DNA from: Pseudomonadota bacterium
GTDB taxonomy: Bacteria; Pseudomonadota; Gammaproteobacteria; Xanthomonadales; Rhodanobacteraceae
DNA length: 64,000 nucleotides
Reading direction: 5' to 3'
Assembly: GCA_018240465.1 (NCBI GenBank)
Contig: JAFEFS010000093.1
Span: 1-64,000 of the forward strand
Shown here in pieces: positions 55,318 through 62,313 of this stretch. The notes beneath the pieces were generated by a model, which was not told where the DNA came from, ran no database searches, and saw only the letters and a list, made by a program, of their open reading frames with translations. Each line of letters starts with the position of its first letter. Position 1 is the first letter of the stretch. Made by a program: the position numbers and the translations under genes.

Positions 55318-56364
55318 TTACAGGTTCGGTGTGCGGCGCAGGCGCCAACCGTCGCCGCCTTCGGCCTTGGCTTCGTACAAGGCGCGGTCTGCATGGCTGT
55401 ACCAGGCGGACCAGTCGGCGGTGGTATCGCAGAAGCTGGCGCCGACGCTGACTGACAGGAACAGCATCTGATGCGGCGACGGCAAGCGCAGGGCGCGCAC
55501 CGAGGCAACGATACGTGCGGCGCGGGTTTCGAGTTCGTCGTGATCGTCGATCTGCACGAGCAGTGCGAATTCGTCGCCGCCGAGACGGCAGCAGATGTCG
55601 CCCTCGCCGGCATGGGTTCCGAGTTGGCCGGCGACGATGCGCAGCGCGTGGTCGCCGGCCAGGTGGCCAAGCTCGTCGTTGACTTCCTTGAAACGATCGA
55701 GATCGATCAGCAGCAGCGCGAGCTGGCGCGCGGTCGTGCTGCTGTGATCGAGCGTTTCGAGGAACTGGTACAAGCCGCGGCGATTGATCAGGCCGGTCAG
55801 CTCGTCGGTGCGCACGAGGGTGTTTGCCGCCGAGAGCAGGGTCTGCGTCTGGCGCAGCGAATGCAGGGTCGCGATCAGGTCCTCGTTGCGCCGCTTGAGG
55901 TGTTCGATCAGCTGCTGTTCGCTCGCGACCAGGTAGGCGAACGAGCGGCGCATGAACCGTGCGAGCAGCCTCGGCTCGTGCTCGAGGATCGAGTCGAACA
56001 GGGCGTTGTCGACCACGCGCACCTGCGTCTGCGTGATCGCGATCGCGCTTGCGACGCGCGTGTGATCGCCGATGAACAACGCAAGTTCGCCGAAAAACTC
56101 GCGCGCGCCGACCAGCTTGGGCGGCAGGCCGTCACCGAATTCGAGGCGGATTTCGCCGGACTCGACCACGAACATGGCGCGCCCGCGCTCACCCTTGCGG
56201 AAAATGGTTTCACCCGGTGGAACGCTGCGCGGATGGCCGATCGAGGCGAACAGAGTGAATTCGATTTCGGTGAGCCGGCGCTGTGCGCGCGCGTGCGGCA
56301 ACTCTGCCGCAACCAGCGGCGATTCGATAGTTCCCGATCGATCGTCCGACATTTTCGACGACAT
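55318..56364 (-). CDS. Diguanylate cyclase with N-terminal cyclic-nucleotide-binding domain
   Basis: A 348-residue cytoplasmic signalling protein. Residues 30-140 form a CRP-like cNMP-binding domain (VPPGETIFRKGERGRAMFVVESGEIRLEF; a phosphate-cassette-like FFGELALFIGDHTRVASA at 90-107). A coiled linker (148-180) leads to a GGDEF domain with TDELTGLINRRGLYQFLE, LLIDLDRFKEVNDELGHLAGDHAL, and the active loop GGDEF at 262-266. The RxxD inhibitory site before the loop is absent (GEGD). It should make c-di-GMP under control of a cyclic nucleotide. It lies 153 bp upstream of the cyclase-like gene on the same strand, so the two may be co-expressed. Confidence 0.9.
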   Translation of the reverse strand: MSSKMSDDRSGTIESPLVAAELPHARAQRRLTEIEFTLFASIGHPRSVPPGETIFRKGERGRAMFVVESGEIRLEFGDGLPPKLVGAREFFGELALFIGDHTRVASAIAITQTQVRVVDNALFDSILEHEPRLLARFMRRSFAYLVASEQQLIEHLKRRNEDLIATLHSLRQTQTLLSAANTLVRTDELTGLINRRGLYQFLETLDHSSTTARQLALLLIDLDRFKEVNDELGHLAGDHALRIVAGQLGTHAGEGDICCRLGGDEFALLVQIDDHDELETRAARIVASVRALRLPSPHQMLFLSVSVGASFCDTTADWSAWYSHADRALYEAKAEGGDGWRLRRTPNL

Positions 56365-56488
56365 CGCATACGCCTCGCGATGAGCCCCCCCATCGTGTGC
56401 GAATGCTAACCCAAGCGTGGCCGATCTCCCAAATTTCCGCCGTTTCGCCAGGGCGCCCGGATATCCCGCCGGGCGCACTGGGTTCGCA

Positions 56489-57784
56489 TCAGGCCGCTTT
56501 CTCGCCGTGGAACTGCTCTTCCTCGGTCGAGCCCTTCAGCGCGGTTGTCGACGACTGGCCCTGCTGGATCGTCTGTGTCACCGCATCGAAGTAGCCGGTG
56601 CCGACTTCGCGCTGGTGCTTGACTGCGGTGAAGCCCTTGTCGGCCGCGGCGAATTCCGCCTCCTGCAGTTCGACGAAGGCGCTCATCTGGCGGCGCGCGT
56701 AACCGTGCGCGAGGTTGAACATCGAGTAGTTCAGCGCGTGGAAGCCGGCCAGGGTGATGAACTGGAACTTGTAGCCGTAGCTGGCGATTTCCTTCTGGAA
56801 CTTGGCGATCGTCGCATCATCGAGGTTCTTCTTCCAGTTGAACGACGGCGAGCAGTTGTAGGCGAGCATCTTGCCCGGAAACTTCGCGTGGATCGCATCG
56901 GCAAAGGCCTTGGCGAAGGCGAGGTCGGGCTTGCCGGTTTCGCACCACACGAGGTCCGCGTACGGCGCGTAGGCCAGGCCGCGCGAGACCGCCTGATCGA
57001 GACCGTTCCTGGTTTTGTAGAAACCTTCGACCGTGCGCTCGCCCGTGGTGAACGGCTGGTCGTTGGCGTCGACGTCGCTGGTCAGCAGGTCGGCCGCTTC
57101 CGCATCGGTGCGCGCGACGACCAGCGTCGGCACGCCGAGCACGTCGGCGGCAAGGCGCGCGGCGTTGAGTTTTTCCACCGCTTCGCGTGTCGGCACGAGC
57201 ACCTTGCCGCCCATGTGGCCGCACTTCTTCACCGAGGCGAGCTGGTCCTCGAAGTGCACGCCGGCAGCACCGGCCTCGATCATCGCCTTCATCAGTTCGA
57301 ATGCGTTGAGCACACCACCGAAGCCGGCTTCGGCATCGGCCACGATCGGCTGCAGGAAGTCGATGCTGTCGTCGCCCTCGGCGTGCTGGAGCTGATCGGC
57401 GCGCAGCAAGGTGTTGTTGATGCGCTTGACCACGGCCGGCACCGAGTCGGCGGGGTACAGCGACTGGTCGGGATACATCTGGCCTGCGAGGTTGGCGTCG
57501 GCGGCAACCTGCCAGCCGGACAGATAGATTGCCTTGAGGCCGGCCTTGACCTGCTGCATGGCCTGGTTGCCGGTCAGCGCGCCGAGCGCGTTGACGAAGT
57601 CGTCGGTGTGCAGCGACTTCCACAGTTTCTCCGCGCCGAGGCGCGCGAGCGAATGCTCCACATGTACCGTGCCGCGCAGGCGCACGACGTCCTCGGCCGT
57701 GTAATTGCGCTTGATGCCGGCCCAGCGCGGGTTGTTGGCCCAGTCGAGCTTGATCGGTTCGGCGGAGGGGAGATTGGCTTTCAT
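56489..57784 (-). CDS. aceA: Isocitrate lyase
   Basis: A 431-residue glyoxylate-cycle enzyme that splits isocitrate to glyoxylate and succinate. The catalytic loop [16 protein letters not shown] is intact. [25 protein letters not shown], and [18 protein letters not shown] further support the assignment. The C-terminus [11 protein letters not shown] is typical. It allows growth on acetate or fatty acids. Start Met at 57784 ([33 protein letters not shown]). Malate synthase is not beside it. A small gene and a divergent LysR-type regulator lie upstream. Confidence 0.98.
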   Translation of the reverse strand: MKANLPSAEPIKLDWANNPRWAGIKRNYTAEDVVRLRGTVHVEHSLARLGAEKLWKSLHTDDFVNALGALTGNQAMQQVKAGLKAIYLSGWQVAADANLAGQMYPDQSLYPADSVPAVVKRINNTLLRADQLQHAEGDDSIDFLQPIVADAEAGFGGVLNAFELMKAMIEAGAAGVHFEDQLASVKKCGHMGGKVLVPTREAVEKLNAARLAADVLGVPTLVVARTDAEAADLLTSDVDANDQPFTTGERTVEGFYKTRNGLDQAVSRGLAYAPYADLVWCETGKPDLAFAKAFADAIHAKFPGKMLAYNCSPSFNWKKNLDDATIAKFQKEIASYGYKFQFITLAGFHALNYSMFNLAHGYARRQMSAFVELQEAEFAAADKGFTAVKHQREVGTGYFDAVTQTIQQGQSSTTALKGSTEEEQFHGEKAA

Positions 57785-57842
57785 GATCGAAGTCCTGCGT
57801 TGGTGGGTGGGGCGGCGGTTGCGGCGCCGGCTCGTCCTGGAA

Positions 57843-58169
57843 TCAGGGCAGCCGGTTCCTTGCATAAATCGTTTCGGCCACCTGGCGCGAGGCGCGCAGC
57901 AGCTGGCTGAGTCCCTGGACGCCGGCGGTGGGCGCGACGCGCTCCTGCACGCTGAGGATTGCGTCGTCGAACAGGGCGTAGTCGATCGGCGAGCCATCGG
58001 CGAGCGTGATCGCCTCGTCGCCGAGCCAGTGGCGCAACTGCGCCTGCTCGTCCAGCGCCGCGCTCTGCGGGCCGTCGATCAGTGCGTGCACGCAGCGGTC
58101 GACGCAGGCGGCGAAATCCGAGCGCGTCGCCGGCGCCCCGTTGCTCGCGGTTCGGTTGTCGGTGTTCAT
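57843..58169 (-). CDS. Small protein of unknown function upstream of aceA
   Basis: A 108-residue, soluble-looking protein with no recognised domain. It has an acidic, helix-rich sequence ([56 protein letters not shown]) and no signal or membrane segment. It is 58 bp upstream of aceA on the same strand and shares the divergent AT-rich promoter with the LysR gene, so it is probably co-expressed with isocitrate lyase. Met at 58169 gives a compact ORF; the open frame extends 31 codons further upstream but into the control region. A link to glyoxylate metabolism is inference from position. Confidence 0.65.
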   Translation of the reverse strand: MNTDNRTASNGAPATRSDFAACVDRCVHALIDGPQSAALDEQAQLRHWLGDEAITLADGSPIDYALFDDAILSVQERVAPTAGVQGLSQLLRASRQVAETIYARNRLP

Positions 58170-58239
58170 TGCGGCGCTGCAGGTCACGGTTCGCTCCGGC
58201 CACTTTGTTGCGTAGCAGCACACTAGGCTCGATTCTTCT

Positions 58240-58286
58240 ATTTGACAAATCAAATGTTTCAATACAACAATTTAAAATTGTCAAAT
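58240..58286. promoter_or_regulatory. AT-rich operator region between aceA operon and LysR gene
   Basis: Three overlapping symmetries are visible. ATTTGA-CAAA-TCAAAT lies at 58240-58255. CAATTT-A-AAATTG lies at 58268-58280. ATTTGACAA (58240-58248) pairs with TTGTCAAAT (58278-58286). The first has the T-N-A spacing of LysR boxes. The segment is far more AT-rich than its surroundings and lies 29 bp before the LysR start. Confidence 0.6.
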
Positions 58287-58314
58287 AATCACTATCTAGT
58301 TGATCCATAAAACA

Positions 58315-59364
58315 ATGAAGCCAAGAAACTCAGAAAAAAAAGGGGGTAAGGCCGGTGTCGGCGGGCGTCGTCGCGGCAAGCCCCGGTCGACGACGCGGCG
58401 TGTGGCGGATGCCGAATCGGCACGGTTCTACTACAAGGGCAGTCGCCTCAAGCAGCTGCGTGCGTTCTGTTATGCGGTGAAATTCGGCACCGTGGTGCGT
58501 GCGGCGGAATCACTGTTCTTGTCGCCGTCGTCGGTCAGCCTGCAATTGTCGGCACTGGAATCGGATTTCGGCGCGCGCCTGCTCGAGCGCACGCGACCGC
58601 GCCTGGCGCTCACTGCCGACGGCCTGCTGCTCTACGATCTCGCGCGACCGCTGGTCGAGGGCATGGAAAACCTCGACCACCAGTTCCGCAACCGGCGCAG
58701 CGGAACGCCGGTGCGCGAGATCCATATCGCCTGCGGCAACGCGACGATCCAGTATCTGCTGCCCGAATGGGTGCGCGCCTATCGCGAGAAATTTCCGGAC
58801 GTACGCCTCGACCTCGCCAACGTCACCGGCATCGACGGCCTTGCGTTGCTGCGTTCGGACAAGGTCGATTTCGCCGTCGGCTCGATGGTCGATGTGCCGC
58901 ACGATCTCGAATACGAGCCGGTACGCTGGTTCGATCCGATGCTGATCGTGCCGCATGGGCATCCGCTCGCGGACAAGGCCGAAATCGCGCTCGAGGATAT
59001 CTCGCCGTACGGGTTGATCCTGCCGCCGCAGCGCCTGACCACCTATCGCATGGTCGACCTGGTATTCCAGCAACGCAAGGTGCCCTACCACGTCGCGATC
59101 GAGGTTGGTGGCTGGGATGTGATCAAGCAGTATGTCGGCATGGGCCAGGGGGTTTCCATCGTGACCGGCATCTGCCTCACGCCGGGCGACGGCGAGCGCC
59201 TCGTCGCGCGCAACCTGCGCCGCTTTTTCCCCCAGCGCAGCTATGGCGTCGTCATGCGCAAGGGCAAGTACCTGTCCGAACAGTCGCGCGCGTTCATCGA
59301 CCTGATCAAGCCCGATCTGTTCAGTCGCCGTGACTACTTCGACTCGGGCCACTCGGAACGTTAG
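58315..59364 (+). CDS. LysR-family regulator divergent from aceA
   Basis: A 349-residue regulator with an unusual basic N-terminal tail of about 45 residues (KPRNSEKKGGKAGVGGRRRGKPRSTTRR) before the HTH. The HTH reads LKQLRAFCYAVKFGTVVRAAESLFLSPSSVSLQLSALESDFGARLLERTRPRL. The effector domain contains REIHIACGNATIQYLLPEWVRAYREKFPDVRLDLANVTGIDGLALLRSDKVDFAVGSM. The divergent placement next to isocitrate lyase suggests control of the glyoxylate shunt. The ATG at 58315 has no clear ribosome site; a TTG five codons earlier is possible. Confidence 0.9.
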   Translation: MKPRNSEKKGGKAGVGGRRRGKPRSTTRRVADAESARFYYKGSRLKQLRAFCYAVKFGTVVRAAESLFLSPSSVSLQLSALESDFGARLLERTRPRLALTADGLLLYDLARPLVEGMENLDHQFRNRRSGTPVREIHIACGNATIQYLLPEWVRAYREKFPDVRLDLANVTGIDGLALLRSDKVDFAVGSMVDVPHDLEYEPVRWFDPMLIVPHGHPLADKAEIALEDISPYGLILPPQRLTTYRMVDLVFQQRKVPYHVAIEVGGWDVIKQYVGMGQGVSIVTGICLTPGDGERLVARNLRRFFPQRSYGVVMRKGKYLSEQSRAFIDLIKPDLFSRRDYFDSGHSER

Positions 59365-59683
59365 GGCGGTCCTGGCCCGATGGCGAACGACAGCAAGGCC
59401 CGAGGGCAGGAGGCGCCAACGTCCAGCGAGCAGGTTGGGGTGAGCGACGCGAACCCCAGCGCTTGCGCCTCGGCGTCCGCTTGCCGCGCGACCGACAGGC
59501 TCGCGGGTTGGTTGCTGGGTTCCGCTGTGCTCGCTCCAACGACGGGCTTGCTCAAGAACCCGGCGTGGCGTCGGAGGAGGCCTGCCGGAAAGTGTGGAGA
59601 AACGGTGAATCTGCGGGCGCCGCGGTTTCGCGGCGCATCGCGGCGCGCTATCGTGATCGTCATTCTTTCGTACTTGCGATCCG
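59365..59683. other. Intergenic segment, repeat-like, no gene recognised
   Basis: This 319-bp gap lies before the sensor-kinase gene. Frames are open but give A/R/P-rich translations without family features. The minus-strand phrase containing GCTCACCCCAACC and GCCATCGGGCC resembles dispersed intergenic elements in Xanthomonadales (from memory). A perfect 8-bp hairpin GCGCCGCG-GTTT-CGCGGCGC lies at 59617-59636, 47 bp before the start codon, and may sit in the mRNA leader. Confidence 0.45.
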
Positions 59684-61171
59684 ATGCATCTGCGTTTGTG
59701 GCATCGCCTGTTCCTCGCGTTCGCCGTGCTCAGCGTGGCGATCATTGCCGGCTTCGTTGTCTGGCAGCAGCACAGTTTCCGCCAAGGCTTCTCGACCTAC
59801 CTCAACGAGGTCACGCTGCAGCGGCTGCAATCCACGGCCGAACGCCTCGGCGAGGCCTACGCCGAACGCGGTGGTTCGTGGGATTTCCTGCGCGGCGACG
59901 CGCATGCGTTCGACGCCTACGTCGATTCGTTCCACCTCAGGCACAAAGCCCCGATCGATGAGCTGTCGCCCGGCCCGGGTGTCACTCAGGGTGAGCTGGG
60001 CATGCCGCCCGAGCCGCCTTCCAGCAACGAGCTCAGGCCGCCGCCCGGGGGGCCACCACCGCGCGGTGGCGCGTCCAGCCGGGTCCTGCTGGTCGACGCG
60101 GCCGGCGTCGTCGTCGTCGGCGATGCGCGCATCGCCGACGCACAAGACTTGTTGCGCGAAGTGATCCGTTCCGGCGACACGGAGGTCGGCAGTCTGCTGA
60201 TGCGCAAGATCCCGCCGCGCGCGTTCGGCGGGTCCGACCTTGCCTTTGCGCTTGCCCAGCGGCGTGCGGCGATCGTCGCCGGCTCCGTGGCGCTGCTCGT
60301 CGCGCTCGGCTTCGCCTTCGCGCTCGCCCGTTGGCTGCTCGCACCGGTGCGCGCGCTGGCCTCGGGCATGCATGCGCTTACCGCCGGCGACTACGCGCGC
60401 CGCATCGCCGCGGGCGGCAGCGCCGAGCTCGGTGCGCTCGCGCGCGATTTCAATCGTCTCGCGCAGACGCTCGAGGCGCACCGCGACGCGCGCCGGCGTT
60501 GGGGCGCGGACATCGCGCACGAGTTGCGCACGCCGCTGTCCGTACTGCGCGGCGAAATCGCGGCGCTGCAGGATGGCGTGCGCGCGCCGACAGCGGCTGC
60601 GTTCGATTCGCTCGCGGTCGAGGGCGAGCGCCTTTCGGGATTGATCGAGGACCTGTACCAGCTCGCGCTCGCCGACGCCGGTGCGCTCGAATACCGTTTC
60701 GAGCTGCTCGATCTCGCCGAAGTCGTGCGCGATGCAGTGCAACTGCACCAACGAGCCTGTGCCGATGCCGGCCTGGCGCTGGAATTGAGCGTGCCTCCCG
60801 ACACCCTTGCCGTGCGCGGTGACGCGCGGCGCCTGGGTCAGTTGCTCGACAATCTCATCGTCAACGCGCGTCGCTACACCGATGCGCCGGGGCGCATCCG
60901 CATTGCGCTTGCGCGCGCGCAGGAATCGGCGCATCTTGTCGTTGAGGACACGCCGCCTGGCGTACCGGCCGAATCATTGCCGCTGCTGTTCGATCGCCTG
61001 TACCGCATCGACAGCTCGCGTGCGCGCCACAGCGGCGGCGCCGGCCTCGGCCTGGCGATCTGCCGCGCCATCGTCGAGGCGCATGGCGGTACGATCCGCT
61101 CCGCGGCTTCGCCGCTCGGCGGGCTGTCCATCTTCGTCGATCTGCCCCAAGCCACGGAGACACTCGCATGA
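59684..61171 (+). CDS. Sensor histidine kinase (BaeS-like)
   Basis: A 495-residue membrane kinase. The first helix is LFLAFAVLSVAIIAGFVVW. The periplasmic domain (30-190) contains a Pro/Gly-rich stretch (MPPEPPSSNELRPPPGGPPP) and a PAS-like end (SSRVLLVDAAGVVVVGDARI). The second helix is AAIVAGSVALLVALGFAFALARWLL. HAMP follows, then HisKA with ADIAHELRTPLSVLRGEI and the ATPase core (LLDNLIVNARRYTDAPG; VEDTPPGVP; GGAGLGLAICRAIVEAHGG). Note that the usual D-x-G-x-G is EDTPPG. It overlaps the regulator gene by 4 bp. BaeSR-type systems respond to envelope stress; that is family knowledge only. Confidence 0.92.
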   Translation: MHLRLWHRLFLAFAVLSVAIIAGFVVWQQHSFRQGFSTYLNEVTLQRLQSTAERLGEAYAERGGSWDFLRGDAHAFDAYVDSFHLRHKAPIDELSPGPGVTQGELGMPPEPPSSNELRPPPGGPPPRGGASSRVLLVDAAGVVVVGDARIADAQDLLREVIRSGDTEVGSLLMRKIPPRAFGGSDLAFALAQRRAAIVAGSVALLVALGFAFALARWLLAPVRALASGMHALTAGDYARRIAAGGSAELGALARDFNRLAQTLEAHRDARRRWGADIAHELRTPLSVLRGEIAALQDGVRAPTAAAFDSLAVEGERLSGLIEDLYQLALADAGALEYRFELLDLAEVVRDAVQLHQRACADAGLALELSVPPDTLAVRGDARRLGQLLDNLIVNARRYTDAPGRIRIALARAQESAHLVVEDTPPGVPAESLPLLFDRLYRIDSSRARHSGGAGLGLAICRAIVEAHGGTIRSAASPLGGLSIFVDLPQATETLA

Positions 61172-61917
61172 CCTTCGGCGCGAACGATTCAGCGGGCCGC
61201 AGTCGCGACGACGCGGATTCCAGCAAGCACATCCTCGTCGTCGAGGACGAGCCGAAGATCGGCGCATTGCTGCGTGACTATCTGGCCGCCTCGGCGTTTC
61301 GTGTCAGTCTGCGCGAGACGGGGGCAGGCACGGTCGATTGGATCCGCGAGCACGCGCCCGATGCGGTCGTGCTCGACCTCATGCTGCCGGGCGTCGACGG
61401 TCTCGAAATCTGCCGTACGCTGCGCGCGTCGACCGATCCGCGCAGCGCCAACGTGCCGCTGTTGATGCTGACTGCGCGCGTCGAGGAAATCGATCGCCTG
61501 CTCGGCCTCGAACTTGGCGCGGACGACTACATCTGCAAGCCGTTCAGCCCGCGCGAAGTGGTCGCGCGGGTGCGCGCGGTACTCCGTCGCGTCGCGCCGG
61601 TCGATCCCGCGAGGCCCACTGCGGTCGAACTCGACGAGGAACGTTTCGAGGCGCGCGTGCGCGGCCAGGCGGTCGCGTTGACCCCGGTCGAGTTCCGCCT
61701 GCTGCGCAAGCTGTCGGCGCAGCCGGGTCGCGTCTACTCGCGCCAGCAACTGATGGACGCGCTGTACAGCGACCATCGCGTGGTCAGCGACCGCACCGTG
61801 GACAGCCACATCAAGAATCTGCGGCGCAAGCTCGGCGAGGCCGGCGCCGACCCGATCACCTCGATCTACGGCCTCGGCTATCGCTTCGAGGACAACGATG
61901 GCGCGACGCAAACCTGA
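61168..61917 (+). CDS. OmpR-family response regulator (BaeR-like)
   Basis: A 249-residue regulator. A tail of about 20 residues (MTFGANDSAGRSRDDADSSK) precedes the receiver domain, which has VVEDEPKIGALLRDYL, the phospho-acceptor in AVVLDLMLPGVDGLEICRTLR, and YICKPFSPREVVARV. The winged-helix output domain contains ALTPVEFRLLRKLSAQPGRVYSRQQLMDALY and ends RTVDSHIKNLRRKLGEAGADPITSIYGLGYRFE. BaeR-type proteins share this length and tail. It is translationally coupled to the kinase (ATGA). Confidence 0.94.
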   Translation: MTFGANDSAGRSRDDADSSKHILVVEDEPKIGALLRDYLAASAFRVSLRETGAGTVDWIREHAPDAVVLDLMLPGVDGLEICRTLRASTDPRSANVPLLMLTARVEEIDRLLGLELGADDYICKPFSPREVVARVRAVLRRVAPVDPARPTAVELDEERFEARVRGQAVALTPVEFRLLRKLSAQPGRVYSRQQLMDALYSDHRVVSDRTVDSHIKNLRRKLGEAGADPITSIYGLGYRFEDNDGATQT

Positions 61918-61975
61918 ACACTCGCCGCGCCACCATGCGCGGCGGCGCGAACGTCACCATTGCCATGCTGCCGCC

Positions 61976-62179
61976 TCAGCGTGGCGCCGGGCGGCCGCCA
62001 AGCACGCGTGCGGGTAGCAGCAGCAGCGCGCGCAGGAATTCGAACACGCCTTCGAGCGCGATGCCGGCAAGACGGAACGGCAGCAGCAGGAGCCAGACGA
62101 TCGGGTAGAGGATCAGCGCGAGCAGCGCGATCGGCCAGCAGAACACGAACAGCAACAGCCAGAGGATGAAGGTCAGCAT
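61976..62179 (-). CDS. Small hydrophobic membrane protein
   Basis: A 67-residue protein with two closely spaced membrane segments (MLTFILWLLLFVFCWPIALLALILYPIVWLLLLPFRLAGIAL) followed by an amphipathic helix (EGVFEFLRALLLLPARVLG). No family is recognised; short proteins of this kind are common next to transport or stress genes. Met at 62179 starts directly at the first helix. It is on the opposite strand to the two-component genes, with 58 bp between the stops. Confidence 0.7.
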   Translation of the reverse strand: MLTFILWLLLFVFCWPIALLALILYPIVWLLLLPFRLAGIALEGVFEFLRALLLLPARVLGGRPAPR

Positions 62180-62313
62180 CGGTCGTCTCGATGGCTTGGG
62201 TACTGGCCAACGTGGAGACAACTCTACGGCGTCTCAAGTGCCGGCGGGAGTGCCGGATGGCACGGTCGCGCGTTCATTCATCATCCGGCGTTCCGCGCGC
62301 GCCGCGGATTGCG

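Noticed and set aside
59380..59961. Gene starting at 59380 before the kinase gene
   Set aside because: The frame overlaps the kinase start, has A/R/P-rich repeat-like sequence, no ribosome site and no domain.
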